A DNA stretch of 64,000 bases from assembly GCF_004193775.1 (NCBI RefSeq), contig NC_041006.1:30867102-30931101 (forward strand), written 5' to 3'. The position numbers were made by a program, and so were the translations under genes. The notes below the pieces were generated by a model. The model worked only from the letters and a program-made list of their open reading frames with translations, made no database searches and was not told the DNA's origin. Source of the DNA: Glycine soja (Eukaryota > Streptophyta > Magnoliopsida > Fabales > Fabaceae). The first letter of the stretch is position 1. Every line of letters starts with the position of its first letter. Of the stretch, positions 32,821-44,354 are shown one piece after another.

Positions 32821-35082
32821 AAGTTAACTCAATTTCCAGGTTGCATTACAAAAATCAGTCAAGGAACATTTGAACATATGAAAGACAACAGGACTAAATT
32901 GGGAAAACAAAAGCACCTTATATACAAGTGTGTACAAATAATAAGATATTCCATCATCATATACTACGAATTCGATACCATACGAACCTCCCTGATGGGA
33001 TGTTCAGGCAGAGTCATCATGAATTCAGCAGGATATGGGTAGTTCACCATTGCCAAATAACTATAAGCAGCCTCCACCCAGTCATACAGATCTTTAGTCC
33101 TATTCAATTTCCTTCCATTAATTTAACTAAATCAGCACAAGAGAAATAACAAAACATGGATATCACCATTCACAATCATGTGACACAGAAACAGACACAT
33201 ATTTCTAAATGCCTTACTGACATAAGTTGAAAGTTTTGGTCAGAAGCTCAAGCCCATTATTTGTTTGGCCTGCAGATGCCATCTCATTCCATGACTGTTT
33301 TATATAGTTAAAGCAAATGAAACTTTCACGCTATGGAGTATGTACACAAACAATAGAGTAAAACCGTTAGTATAATATACTGATCACAACACTGGCAAAT
33401 ACCTGAACAACTTGCGACGACTCACTGACTTACCTTAAAAGCATTGGAAACAAGGTCATAGAAAGTTTCAGGTGGCACAATGTCTTCAAATTGAAGAATC
33501 GGAGCAGAAGAAGCAAGTGCCCCAACAGCAACATGAGGATACTTGAGTCTCATCCATGCTGCCAACACTGTAAAAAAATGTTAAAAAAAAGTTATAAAAC
33601 TAACTATTCATAACTCACTATGACATGTTCTCGGATTTGCTTAAATTATATACATAGTTCTTAGAATTTGGATTTAAACTCACTGGGGTCAGCCTAATGG
33701 TGAGGATTTGGATCGTTTTAACGCAGTCTTAGGTTCTATTTTAATTGATGTCATTGTACACACACAAAAAGCTAGCCCCAGGGGTCATGATTCCTCCTTA
33801 CTTATATTTACTTATATACACCATATCACTCGTCAATATGGAATCTCCAACACATCCCAAGGGTTGGACAACTAAATCGTGTTTGAGGGACTGGACATTT
33901 GTGAATGATCCAATAATTGCCCCTCCAATAACAACCATCGACAAATGTTAATTGTTAATTTGTGTCAACGGAAGGATTTGAACCATGAAATCTTCTTCTC
34001 TCCCTTCTTCCTTTTCTACCGAGTTAATCTTATATCTCCTAACAACCACTGTACTATGATACTACATTAGAATTTTGGTGTAACTCAACCCCAAAGGTTA
34101 GTTTTTGAATAGAGGGTTGGCGTCACTTAATTGCTTACTTCCACCATATGATCCTCCAAACAAGATAACGGGGCAATCCTTAGTGGAGAAATTATGCTTG
34201 AGATCAGCGATGAGAACGGAAAAATCAGCGAGCGCTTGTTCAGAGGTGAGATACGACAATGTAGTGACATTCTTATACGCTTCCTCTGCACTTCCGTAAG
34301 GCACGGACTCGCCGTAATATTGATGCTGCCACATTAGAAAAGAGTTGTGAAATTGAGAATTTCGTTAAGCGAAGGTGGAAAGACCGGTTTGGATAAGCTT
34401 AGGCAAAAGGACTTTTAGGAGAAGAAAATTAGAAAAAAGAAAAGAAAAATTCTCTGCAAGCTAATTTTAATTTATGCACAAGTTAATTTGTAAAAGTTAT
34501 GGTATAATTCCTCTAAAAAAGATGAGAAAACTTCTATAAATTAGTTCGTGCATAAGTTAACTTGAGCTTAACGAGGCTTGGGTTTACTTCGGGGAAAACC
34601 ACCATGGCTCCGAAGCGAGGGGCGATTTCCCAGACGACGCCGGTGTTTTGGGCGAACCATTCGATGTCGTCTTCGTTGCCAGAGTAGAAGAAAACCGGGC
34701 CCAGGCGCCGTGGGCCCACCCAGTGTTCGGTGCTGATAAGGTAGCGCTGCGGGAAAGTGGGTAGCTCCGAGAAGCTGAAGTGGTCGAGGCTCTGTTGGAT
34801 GCACCTAGTTTCGTAGTGGAATTGCGGCGGTGGCTCGGAATGGGTTCGTGCTGTTGCTGCGAATTTTCCTAGGAATTTCGGCCAATGCTTCAACGCGAGT
34901 GGTTGTGCTGAGTAAGAGAGTACGATGATGACGGAAAGAGTGAAGACAAGCGTGCAACCAGTAACTAATTGTGTTATTACCCGTTCTCCCTCTGATCTGT
35001 CAAATGATACATTCCCCTTAGTTTGAGCTCTGTCTCTGGTGAGAGGTGTGTACCTAAAAAGGAAATTCAACGATAAAGTCAC

Positions 35083-35230
35083 TATCTGTTTTATTGATAA
35101 AGTCAGTATCTGTTTTATGGTGACGATGGTTATCGAGTTGCTAATTGCCCCAGTATTATGTGAGTAGTGTTAATCGGTTGATAGAAACCGACTACATGTA
35201 GGATCCGTAGAATATGATATGATTTCATGA
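35083..35230 (-). promoter_or_regulatory. Upstream region of the peptidase gene
   Basis: This 148 bp lies between the ATG at 35082 and the LTR element whose TSD starts at 35231. A short duplication (GATAAAGTCA, TATCTGTTTTAT) is present. The nearby insertion would have cut the promoter to a very short stretch, if the promoter did not lie within it. Confidence 0.35.
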
Positions 35231-35235
35231 AATTT

Positions 35236-35569
35236 TGTTACGAGGATAGGGATTTTGTATTTGAGGATAAGATAATCTCCTAGTATCTAATTTAATTTAA
35301 GTAAAAGATAAAAATTAAGTGATAATTTTTCTTGCTTGTTGTTATTTCATATATTATGGTATTTATAATTGAAGCTACATGGGATATTGACACTAATGAC
35401 CTCAACAAAGGAGATAAGATAATAACCGAATAGAAATATCCTAAGTGGTTGTAACGCTTGCCAACAGGATGAGAGCAAGGAATATGTTGTATGTGAATCA
35501 AGCATAGTCACAAGTGCTGGTATTTGCATCCTTTTGAGCCTACTCTTCCTTTGGGCTGTATTGCTATCA
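35236..35569 (-). repeat. LTR (3' in element sense) of the 2.2 kb element
   Basis: It matches 37015-37399, with blocks such as CTCCTAGTATCTAAT, AAGTAAAAGATAAAA, TACATGGGATATTGACACTA and AGAGCAAGGAATATG. The two copies differ by many substitutions and by a short tandem duplication, so the element is not very young. Confidence 0.85.
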
Positions 35570-35795
35570 TTACCCACCACTGGAAAACAACCTTGTTCTC
35601 AAGGTTGGGCAACAAAAACAAAATTGAAACAGGGATGGGTTTAGAAAAAAAACAAAAATTGGTGGGCTTGTTTAGGCCTTGAGAATGTTGGAAAGCAAAG
35701 GACCAAAATGGTGTCATGTGGGAAAGCAAAACCCAATCCTTCTTTTTCTTTCTCAATAGTGTTATTTTTTTTTTATTCTCTTTACTACAGAAACT

Positions 35796-36180
35796 ATGCC
35801 TAACCCTAAGGTCGTCTTCTACATGACCATCAACGGTTAACCTGCTAGCCACATCGTGGTGGAGCTCTATGCCAACATGACTTCCTGCATTGCTGGGAAC
35901 TTTCACGCACTCTACTTCGACGAGAAGGGCATAAGGCAGAGTGGCAAGCCCCTTCACTACAAGGGCTCGTCCTTCCACCGCGTGATCTCGAGCTTCATGT
36001 GTCAGGGTGGCCACTTCACCGCCGGAAAGGAATTGGCGGTGAGTCGATCTATGGCGCCAAATTTTCCTTGAAGAAACACATCGGTCCCAATATCCTTTCC
36101 ATGGTGAACGCCAGTCCAGGAACCAACAGATGATAGTTCTTCATTTGCACAGAGAAGACAGACTAGCTTGACGGAATCGA
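35796..36180 (+). pseudogene. Cyclophilin (CYP19-type PPIase) pseudogene
   Basis: From the ATG at 35796 the frame reads MPNPKVVFYMTING, stop, then [40 protein letters not shown] and GGHFTAGKE. Further shifted pieces give [25 protein letters not shown] and FFICTEKTD-LDGI. These are the ordered motifs of single-domain cytosolic cyclophilins (catalytic FHRVIP with Arg, FMCQGGDFT, GTNGSQFFICT). It lacks introns, as many plant CYP19 genes do. Stops at about 35838 and 36162, at least one frameshift near 36040, and truncation before the C-terminal 50 or so residues make it non-functional. It lies between the LTRs of the 2.2 kb element, antisense to it. Confidence 0.88.
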
Positions 36181-36189
36181 GAGATGATG

Positions 36190-36500
36190 GATGATGTTGA
36201 ATGTTGGTGCGAAGGTTTTTAGAAGGAGAATGGCTCTGGTGAAAGAGGGGAAAACTTGGAAGGGAGGAGCAGGACCGCGCCAACCATGGAGGTGGAGAAG
36301 GCAGTGGTTTGTGCGTCACCATTCTTGTCACTGACCTTGTTGATGGCTCTGCTACACCAACGAAGGCGGGAGTGAACAGAGACGTTTGGTGCTTGGAGAC
36401 GGAGGATGTTGGAAGGAACGATATCAAAGGCGGTGAGCACTGAGGCAGTTGCGTAGTGCGATTTGGCGAAATATGAAGACACGTGCTATGGGGGGCACGT
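36190..36500 (-). other. Coding-like segment of unknown origin in the LTR element
   Basis: The minus strand has two overlapping open frames, one of them (36219-36482) with 87 codons beginning MSSYFAKSHYATASVLTAFD. GC content here is well above that of the surrounding DNA. I do not recognise it. It may be a second captured host fragment or unrelated element sequence. Confidence 0.35.
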
Positions 36501-36890
36501 GGGAAATTGGCTTTTCTGCGCTCCTATGAAGAAGTGTGCTGACGGGGAGGCTTAATGACTGTTGATGTTGTCCTGATTGTTGCATTTGCTAGGTTGTGTT
36601 TACATGTAGCAGTGTTAACTTGTGAACGAAACGGTGGATATGGCAGTGGGGGTGGTGGCGACAAATACGATGGTTGTGGAAGGGAGGCATTTATATTCTC
36701 AAGAGGTAGGGCAAGACATTTTATGGTTTAGGTGGTCATCGTGGAGGTGGGAGATGAAGGTTGAAGAGTTTTCCCAGTACCGCACAAGGCTAGCAAGTAG
36801 TTTTGAGTACTCTCAAAATTAGTCCCAAGGGATTGAGTTGGGTGTTCATAAGAAAAATGTGAGTGGTGAAACATAAGGGATGAAACTTGT

Positions 36891-36907
36891 GGGGGGGGGG
36901 GGGGGGT
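36891..36907. repeat. Poly(G) run
   Basis: A run of about 16 G inside a purine-rich tract. Length in the assembly may be unreliable. Confidence 0.85.
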
Positions 36908-37014
36908 AGAATAAGTGCAGATGTAGGTGGCGGTGGATGGCTGTGCGAATAGGCTGCCACAGATAAAGGTGGGGAGTAGTCATGGGAGGCAGGGTAGCGA
37001 CAAGTCAGACCAAT

Positions 37015-37399
37015 TGTTACGAGCAGAGAGATTTTGTCTTGTATTCGAGGACAAGGTAACCTCCTAGTATCTAATCTATTCTAAGTAAAAGATAAAACTG
37101 AGTGATAATTTTCTTTGCTTGTTATTTCATATATCATGGTATTTATAATTGCAGCTACATGGGATATTGACACTAATAGCCTCAACAAAGACACTAATAG
37201 CCTCAACAAAGGAGACAAGATAATAACAAAATGAAAATATCCTAATAACAAAATTGTAGGAATATACTAAGTGATTGTAATGGTTTGCCGACAAGATAAG
37301 AGCAAGGAATATGCTAACCGCGAATCAAGCATAGTCATGAAGGTAAGTGGTATCTGCATCTTTTAGGGCCTACTCTCCCTTTGGGCAATGTGGCTTTCA
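37015..37399 (-). repeat. LTR (5' in element sense) of the 2.2 kb element
   Basis: 385 bp, longer than its partner because of a tandem duplication of GACACTAATAGCCTCAACAA (about 37168 and 37189). The minus-strand sequence directly after it, TTGGTCTGAC, is a possible primer-binding site. Confidence 0.82.
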
Positions 37400-39691
37400 A
37401 ATTTCTTATATGAATATTTTTATTTTATAGAGACAAAATATTTATTAAATTTTCATCATCAAATATTATATGGTTGGGAAGAAAACTTAATGCGTAATCG
37501 TACTAATGACTTTATTTTAATGTATCATTATCACTTTTGTAATTCTCATTTACTACATAAATAAATAAATAATTTCATTTCTTCAATATATACTGTCACT
37601 TACTCAGCAAAAATCCTATTTTTCTCTCCCACAAATTTGGAAATTAGTTTGCCCAATTTTTTGTCCTAGACAATTTCAGCAACTCGGCAGATTTGAAGCA
37701 TTTACATAACGCTTTGCCTGGCAAAAGTTTACCTTAATCTAGAGGACTGACTAGAAGAATCAACTAGTGACTACTGTGCATGCACTATTGTTAAAGTCTG
37801 TCCTAAAAATGGGTTTATGCTTGGAATATATGCTCTGGTAGTTAATTAGAACCTTCTAATTCGGAATTTACATATATTCTTTGCTCAGTGTAGGACGCAA
37901 GAATAATCATAGGTCAACCTGAACTTTTCACATTTGCGTTACCTTCATCGGAATCAGAATCAGGATTATACGATATTAAAGATGCTTATGCCGTTTGACA
38001 TACGAAATTACTCGCTTTCAAAAATAATTCTTATAATAATGAAATCCACGACAGCTGGATTTTATAAGAATTGGAATTATATTCTTTTGTACATTTTGCA
38101 CTCCATTAGGGGCACACAATCACCCTTTGGATCATCTAAACACGGTTCTTTGTGCCCTATAAACCCTAACAACCCATGCTTTACTAACACGTTCTCACGA
38201 TGCAATGTCAAATACTCAAATGTAAAGAGAAAATCTCAACATATTAAATAAATGGAGCAATTAGATGCCTTGATTCTACATATGCATGGTAATTAAGCGC
38301 AAGTTTGTATTAGTTTTTCTTAGAAAAAATAAAATAAAATAGAATAAATTCTGAAAGCTCAACCTTTAAATTTGAGAAGATTATCGAGGGATAATATTCT
38401 TTTCATATCGCGAATAAGTTCAATTTATACCTATATAAGACAATTTAATTTACAAAAGGCGTTGATATTCTGCGTTCGATGAAATCATTTGGAGAACGAT
38501 GTTTCAGACTAAAGCATGTTGAGTTATCAAAACAAAACTAACTAATACAACTATATATTGATTAAATTTGTCCTATTATTGTTTTTCAAGCATGCATTGG
38601 AATTCCTTGTGTAGTTCACACTATGTGTGTAAACAAGAGTAACCTCCGAATAAAGATGATAATGATGAGATCTTCCAAGAATTTTGCGTCTTAATTTTAA
38701 AATAATACTTTTAAGACACTGGCAATTTATAAAATCCTAATACGGTAAGTGTCAACCACAAAGAATCTTGGTGTTAATTCCGTGCAACTTTCAATTTATA
38801 GGGTCGTCACTGATCATCAGTTTTTCAACATAGTTTGCTCTACATTCACGGATTCAAGGTGCTAACTGCCAACTAACTTGAGGTGCTGCACAAACTTTGC
38901 TAATCATTCAAAACATGCGCGATCAAATCATGGTTAGCAACCAACAGGTCATTTTTTCAAGTAGTATTTGATCTTCTTAAGTAAAATTTTAAATTTAAAT
39001 CATATGAATAAAAAAATATAATTAAAAAAAAATTCAATCGATGATCACTGATTAATTAAATTTTTTGATGGAGACTAATCATTAATAAAATCAACAAATA
39101 TTTCATATCAATATTTTCATAATTAAAAAAATATAACCCGCAAAAAAAAAAGGAATAGTATAGTCATGACTTGAAATTTAGAAATTCCATGGAGTTCATT
39201 GCGTGACGGCAGAATAGAAATTAATAGAGGGGTCATTAATTATTGAAATTGCTTCCTGGCGGCATGTTCTTAAATTCTCAGCCTGAATACCATTATTCAA
39301 CTACCAAAAGCAATGTTTCTCAAACTGTCTGGTCTAATTTTAGACTGTGTTCTCACTAGTTCCTGTCCATTGATTTGGCACATCTACTAGGGTCCATGGT
39401 GTTTTCAGCCTGAATACCATTATTCAACACAGACCCAGGGTCTTCAGCTACATCATCTAGCTCTGACTTTTTTGAATGAGTCCATCTCAGAAACCATAAT
39501 TTCAACGATTCCACCTCCCCCGTGATTGACCTTTCATCGACCCTCAATATATCAAGACAAGACAGTTTTTTTTTACGCATGGAATTGGTTGATAATTTAC
39601 CTCATCATGACTAATTGATTATGGCCTATGTTGTATTATCACTATTATGTGATATAAGCATTTGGAAAATTCTTAAATTAGAAATCATATA

Positions 39692-40225
39692 TTAAACTCC
39701 ACCTTAGAAAATGATCAATATGTCAATGAAACTAGCTAGATTAAAATAGGAGGAATTATGGTCCCTAATTTTAGAAATTTGGTTGCAGGACTATAGCCAA
39801 CCAAATAGCGAATTTGGTTTTACGTTTCGAATGCGATTTTAATATTTAGGATATGATTTAAAGAAATTAATCTTTATACTTTTCACATCTAAATGTGATT
39901 TCTTTCTTCTTAAGGAGTTTCCAAATACACACCTAGACTCTTTTATTAGGCTTGACTTCAACATTGTAAGCTGATATATATATATACACTAGAGTACTTG
40001 TAGAGTCGAACGAACCTGTTATCATAGCCTATGAACCTTTGCAATTTGCATAGTTATGGACTTATGGTTAGGAGAGGTATTTTACTATGAGGATTATTAG
40101 TGCGCATATTGCACCCTTAGATCCAATATATTAAAGTCCACATCAGAAAATGATCAATACAGTATATGTTAATGGAAACTAGCTAGATTAAAAGAGGAGG
40201 AATTATGGTCCCTAATTTTAGAAAT
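39692..40225. repeat. Direct repeat of about 95 bp, two copies
   Basis: Copies at about 39692-39785 and 40130-40225 share AGAAAATGATCAATA, AAACTAGCTAGATTAAAA, then GGAGGAATTATGGTCCCTAA and TTTTAGAAATT. They lie about 440 bp apart. Not identified as transposon ends. Confidence 0.75.
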
Positions 40226-40461
40226 TAGGTGGCAATAATTTCATGCCTTGATCGACCTGGGGTCTGGCGGTCTGCTCCTGAATGATGAAAGATTTATAGT
40301 GTCCCAAATATATACATCCACCAATTCATCATGGTGATCCACTTGTGCTGGGCAACGTACGCATGGAGCAAATCCCTCGTTATTATTGATTATCAATATA
40401 TGGAGTTAATGCATGCAATGTATTTATTAATATTATTAATACTATGGGGTACCCCAGACCC

Positions 40462-40466
<5 letters not shown>

Positions 40467-40494
<28 letters not shown>
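40467..40494. repeat. (AT)n microsatellite
   Basis: About 14 TA units. Confidence 0.9.
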
Positions 40495-40495
<1 letters not shown>

Positions 40496-41394
40496 GCTCA
40501 TGATCATGGAGAGGCTACGCATGTGCCTAGGTCCTATGATGTTCACACTCATCCTCGAACTGTGCTATCTCCTCCACTGACAACACTACATTTGTACCCC
40601 AAGAGGATATGTCTCCTTTTCATCTGCGTAAGTGCCTCGGGTCCTTCTTGCCTTAACTTTGTGCCAACGTAAGAGCCAAAGCCCTTCCAAGTACTGTTTC
40701 TACTTTCTATCCCTTACCACCGTATCTAGTATCATTAAGAAGGCAATATCTTTTTAGTTTTAGGTTATATGTTTTTTTTTTTGTGAAATAGATTATATGC
40801 TTATTTGAATTGCTCCTCATCACCATATATCTAATATCATTAAGAAGTCAATCTCTTTGTGGGTTATGTTTATATATTTGATCGATTTGGATATATTAGA
40901 ATTACTAATACTTTAATATACTATTCTTTAGAATTACTGTTTATTCTCGATCTTAACTAAAATCTTAAATTTAACTCTTGTAGATAGAAAAATAAAATTG
41001 GGAGAAAAGATCTCAATCTCATCAAAGAAGATCATCAAGATTTTTTGACAGATGATTAATCATTAATTAATTTGATAAATATTTTGTATAAATAATATGA
41101 TAATAAAAAAATATACTATTGATTTTGTTTTTATTAAATACTGAGATTATTTACTTTATTTTTTACTCCAAAGGTGTTGAAATAATGTTTTTTTTATATA
41201 GGATCATCTCTGCTCTATCTACAAGTATCCCATAGTAATTAGTATTGATATATATGTGGGACCTGGTACCCGTGGTATTGAGTTTTTGACACTCACTGCT
41301 TCGGGGAAAGTCACACATTAGTGGGGTGACATTGCTGTTCCGTGCTTTCACTACTTTTAAACGCAAGCATGATGGTTATGTGTGAAATCTTCAG

Positions 41395-41660
41395 CCAGTA
41401 AGTCTTAGAAAAGAGAGTTCAAGTGGGGCAAGCGAAAAGCTTTCGCTTTATTCATTCATAGATTAGTCGGTGCGTTTGTTGGATGGATGTTCTATCCCTC
41501 ACTCACGGCTTGAAATAATATGAAACAAGCAAAATTCATTCATAGTATGTAATATTCTGACTAGGCTTTGGCTGTCCTTTCCCCACGAATGATTCTCACT
41601 TTGACGGTTTCTAGCTACTTGCTGAGCTAGCCATCCACTCTCTCTTATGACCATACTATG
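41395..41660. other. Possible organelle-derived (mitochondrial) insert
   Basis: This segment (GGGGCAAGCGAAAAGCTTTC, GATTAGTCGGTGCGTTTGTT, then CTTTCCCCACGAATGATTCT) has higher GC and a texture like plant mitochondrial spacer DNA, unlike the flanking AT-rich DNA. I cannot name a locus. Low confidence. Confidence 0.25.
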
Positions 41661-41981
41661 AACTTTTCATCTACCCGGTTTGTAGATAAGGGTAAGATTA
41701 TCATACTCGTAATTTTGCGTAGATGGGTGAAAGTTCTATAAACTCGACTCGTAGAATCGAATAGTAAATTCTTAAAAGTTTACTCAAATAAAAAAATATA
41801 TTAATATTCCTTTATATAAAATCATAAATAAATATTTTAACCCTAAAATAAATGAAAATAATAAATTTTAACAATAATTCAATAAACTAACATAGTCCAC
41901 AATCCATACTTAATCTAACATAAATTCATACCATACAAAATATAAGTTCTTAAAATAAAAACACTTAAAAAAAGAAATAAT

Positions 41982-42543
41982 TCAAATGTTCATCAATCCT
42001 CTAATAAAATCATCTCCAATATCACCACCACCACCATCATCTGCATCTCCATCATCTTCAAGCTCTTTCTCAATTGAGAAGTGATCTTTCACATTGTCAT
42101 TCAATACCAAATTGTCAATATCAAATGCATCCAAAGTTGGATCGGTTAAATTTCCTCCAACCAAATCAATATTACTTCCGCTACCACTTTCCCCTAAAGG
42201 TTGCTCTTGCTCAACTTGGAGATTGTCTTCATAAAAAATATCACATCCCTCTTTTGTTTATCCATTCATCATCAGATTTCATATCTTCAAATGGAAGAGC
42301 AACATTTTTTCTTGTTTGTCTACTTTTGAGCTTCAAGTTGTACATGACATAAACTAAGTCATTCATTTTCTTTTGATGCAAACAGTTTCTCCTTTTTGTA
42401 TGAACCTATAAATAATATAAACTCAAAGTTGATAACTTAACTAAAGTCTATAGTGTAAACTAAACAAAAACAAATATTAAGAAACACAAATAAAGTCATG
42501 AAGTTCAATTATCATTTCAAATGAGCTCCAATTACGCTCACAT
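41982..42543 (-). pseudogene. hAT element 2 transposase, C-terminal part
   Basis: The minus strand continues from the CACTA insertion with the second half of the motif GCERNWSSFE, then an intron (donor AT where GT is expected, acceptor AG at 42406-42407). The last exon (42405-41982) contains HTKRRNCLHQKKMNDLVYVM (the hAT dimerisation region) and an acidic tail ending GGGDIGDDFIRGLMNI. One extra base near 42262, after DDEW, shifts the frame. This part belongs to the same gene as 46762-48480. Confidence 0.87.
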
Positions 42544-42609
42544 CACTACTAAAAACAACATATTCCACGACATGCATTTAAAGGCGATGTTATTTTTGTA
42601 AATACTAAC

Positions 42610-42716
42610 AATATTTCAAAGACGGTTTTCATGAAATCGTCTTTGAATGGTATAAAACAAAGGTCGCTTTGTTTTACACTATTCAAAGACGGTTTCACAA
42701 AAACCGTCTTTAAATT
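42610..42716. repeat. Left subterminal inverted units of CACTA 1
   Basis: Two hairpin units are visible, AAAGACGGTTTTCATGAAAT with CGTCTTTGAA and AAAGACGGTTTCACAAAAAC with CGTCTTTAAA. They match the type at the right end and probably bind the mobilising transposase. Confidence 0.8.
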
Positions 42717-42929
42717 TGCGTAATTTTAAATTTGAACGTGTGACTCTTCATCTCCTCGCTTCGCTGGCTCTCCTCTTTCCAATGTCTCTCTCTTATTCCC
42801 AATGTTTTCTCTCATCTTCCCTAGGCTCTCGAGAAGACGCGTTCACCACCGAAACCAAACCCAATCTAGTAGGTGAGCAACAGATTCACACATTTGCGAA
42901 ACAACTTCTTCATATTGACACCACTATCT

Positions 42930-43255
42930 TTTTCCTCTTCACATTGCTCAAGGTTTCAACATCATCATCAGTGCTATTCTAGAACAAGTGCCCCTATCCA
43001 GTGTGGCCTGGGATCCAGCCTAGTGTAGGAAAGCCCGTTCTGGCCCGCGGAGGCTTCAAGGTCGCCTTAAACCGAGCCTACTCCCTCCAGTTACTCACCC
43101 TCTAATCCGGGTGCTTCTGGGGCCACCACGGTTGCACCTTCGACATCAACAAGCACGAGTGCTACGCCACCGATGACTGCGGCGGGTTCCTCTTCTGCAA
43201 TAGCACCGGCGGAAGTCCACCAGCAACCCTAGCGGAGTTGACCCTCAGCGGGTCC
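42930..43255 (+). pseudogene. Captured thaumatin-like protein fragment
   Basis: The frame gives a signal-peptide-like FFLFTLLKVSTSSSVLF, a TAG, then NKCPYPVWPGIQPSVGKPVL, ARGGFKVALNRAYSLQLLTL, a second TAG, SGCFWGHHGCTFD, then ATDDCGGFLFCNSTGG and ATLAELTLSG. This is the N-terminal third of a thaumatin-like (PR-5) protein with its cysteines in place. TAG codons stand where relatives have Tyr and Trp. The fragment ends in mid-domain and cannot give a folded protein. Confidence 0.87.
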
Positions 43256-43591
43256 CTCTTTTGCCATGAAGCTGAAATTCTACTCTCTCTCTCTCTCTCT
43301 GTCTCTTGTTCTTATCCATTGCATTGAAAAGTAGCACCATCACCACCCCCACGTCTTACCCCTTCTTTCATAAATATGCGTCTCTGCAACTACATGTTTA
43401 CCACCACCACCTTGTTCTTCACATCATCCTCATCATCTTCTTTAATCAATTGACTCTTTGTTCCTCCCTCTATCCTTTCGGTGTGTTCTTTCTTCTCTTT
43501 TCTCTCTTTTTTATTCTTTTTCCTCAGATCTTAGTTTTGCATTTCGCCCCTTATCGTTTTGTTGATTTTTTTGTTTGTTTTGGATCTCAGG

Positions 43592-43797
43592 ATGGAGCCC
43601 ATGGACATTGTTAGGAAGGCCAAGGAAGACGCTTCTCTTCCTAAAGGTATGTGTATTCCTCTTTTTTTTTTTTTAGATTTGTGATTTTTTCAATGTTAAA
43701 TTAAAGAATAAATTAGGGAATTTTGATAAATAGTTTTTATTTATTTATAAAATTGGTATTTCTTGCAGCGACAATGACAAAAATTATTAAAGAGATG
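43592..43797 (+). pseudogene. Captured NC2-beta/Dr1 transcription factor fragment
   Basis: Exon 1 (43592-43646) reads MEPMDIVRKAKEDASLPK and ends at a GTATGT donor. After an intron, exon 2 starts at 43769 behind TTGCAG and reads ATMTKIIKEM before the match stops at 43797. This is the N-terminus of plant Dr1 (NC2-beta, histone-fold repressor of TBP), with its first intron kept and the start of the histone fold only. About 300 bp of T/C-rich DNA before the ATG looks like captured 5' UTR. Confidence 0.87.
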
Positions 43798-44354
43798 TGT
43801 TGTGTCGGTAAAGGTTCCAACGCCCTTTTTTATTTGTTTTTGTTTTTTATTTTAATTGTTGACTAAAATTCTATCAGCTTCAGTGTTTTTTCCCCTTCTT
43901 TGAGATATAGTATGAATTTTTCCTTGAATCAATATCTCATGGATGGGAGTAAGTGTATAACTATATCCTTGTCAATTTTGAATTTGGTGTATACTCTGAT
44001 ATCTAATAATCATCAAACACTCTCAGCTATTCACGAGGACATAATATGATTCTGAGATTATGAATCTAAAATGGAGGAATAGAGTAGACGTATAGACACC
44101 TTCAAAGCAACAACATTGTAGCGATTATCAACTCCCTTCTCAATCCATATATACCTGAGTGCTAGAATATTTTTGTAGAAAAAAAAATTAACAGAACCAT
44201 GATATTTTGTTTTAGATATTGGTTCATGGAATAGTAAGTCCTTATCCAAGCTTGCCAAACATAATAACCAAATATCTTAGATATTTTATAGTCTCTGATA
44301 AATGAATGAAACTCTTTTATTTTAGTTTTTTCTCCTACTTTCGCAGCAGAAGAC

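Larger units (their letters stand above)
25798..35082 (-). pseudogene. Lysosomal Pro-X carboxypeptidase-like gene (S28), broken
   Basis: Exons on the minus strand: 34588-35082, 34139-34325, 33434-33567, 33218-33330, 32988-33111, 27849-27967, 27550-27704, 26359-26438, 26205-26254 and 25798-25937. Exon phases agree except around one short exon that I could not find between 32988 and 27967. Family S28 enzymes cleave Pro-X bonds at C-termini in the vacuole or secretory route. A hydrophobic segment at residues about 40-58 could be the signal anchor. The catalytic triad is visible: Ser in GGSYGG (exon 2), Asp in GLLDPWSGG and His in GAHHIDLR (last exon). Damage: exon 27550-27704 is 155 nt instead of 156 and shifts frame at EYN-T. 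The last exon follows GG instead of AG (25938-25939). The conserved EHRYYG reads EHQYYG. A Copia element lies 19 bp upstream of exon 27849-27967. Total coding length is near the family's 500 or so residues. Confidence 0.88.
35236..37399 (-). mobile_element. 2.2 kb non-autonomous LTR element with captured gene
   Basis: It is flanked by the 5 bp duplication AATTT (35231-35235 and 37400-37404). Both LTRs begin TGTTACGAG on the plus strand and end CTATCA or CTTTCA. Next to the left copy, the minus strand encodes PNLENKVVFQWW, which resembles the last residues of a chromovirus-type integrase, so the element reads on the minus strand. The only other recognisable content is a cyclophilin pseudogene on the plus strand and unidentified coding-like DNA at 36190-36500. 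No gag, RT or integrase is present, so it must have moved with borrowed enzymes. Confidence 0.85.
37405..41394. other. Intergenic stretch without recognisable genes
   Basis: About 4 kb of AT-rich DNA. Open frames at 37934-38251 and 39356-39580(-) have no motif I recognise. Short repeats include TCAGCCTGAATACCATTATT at about 39278 and again at about 39407, the larger duplication listed separately, and an (AT)n tract. Confidence 0.6.

Noticed and set aside
43306..43614. 102-codon plus-strand open frame in CACTA 1
   Set aside because: It is a T/C-rich leader in front of the captured Dr1 ATG, with low-complexity Phe/Leu/Ser translation.
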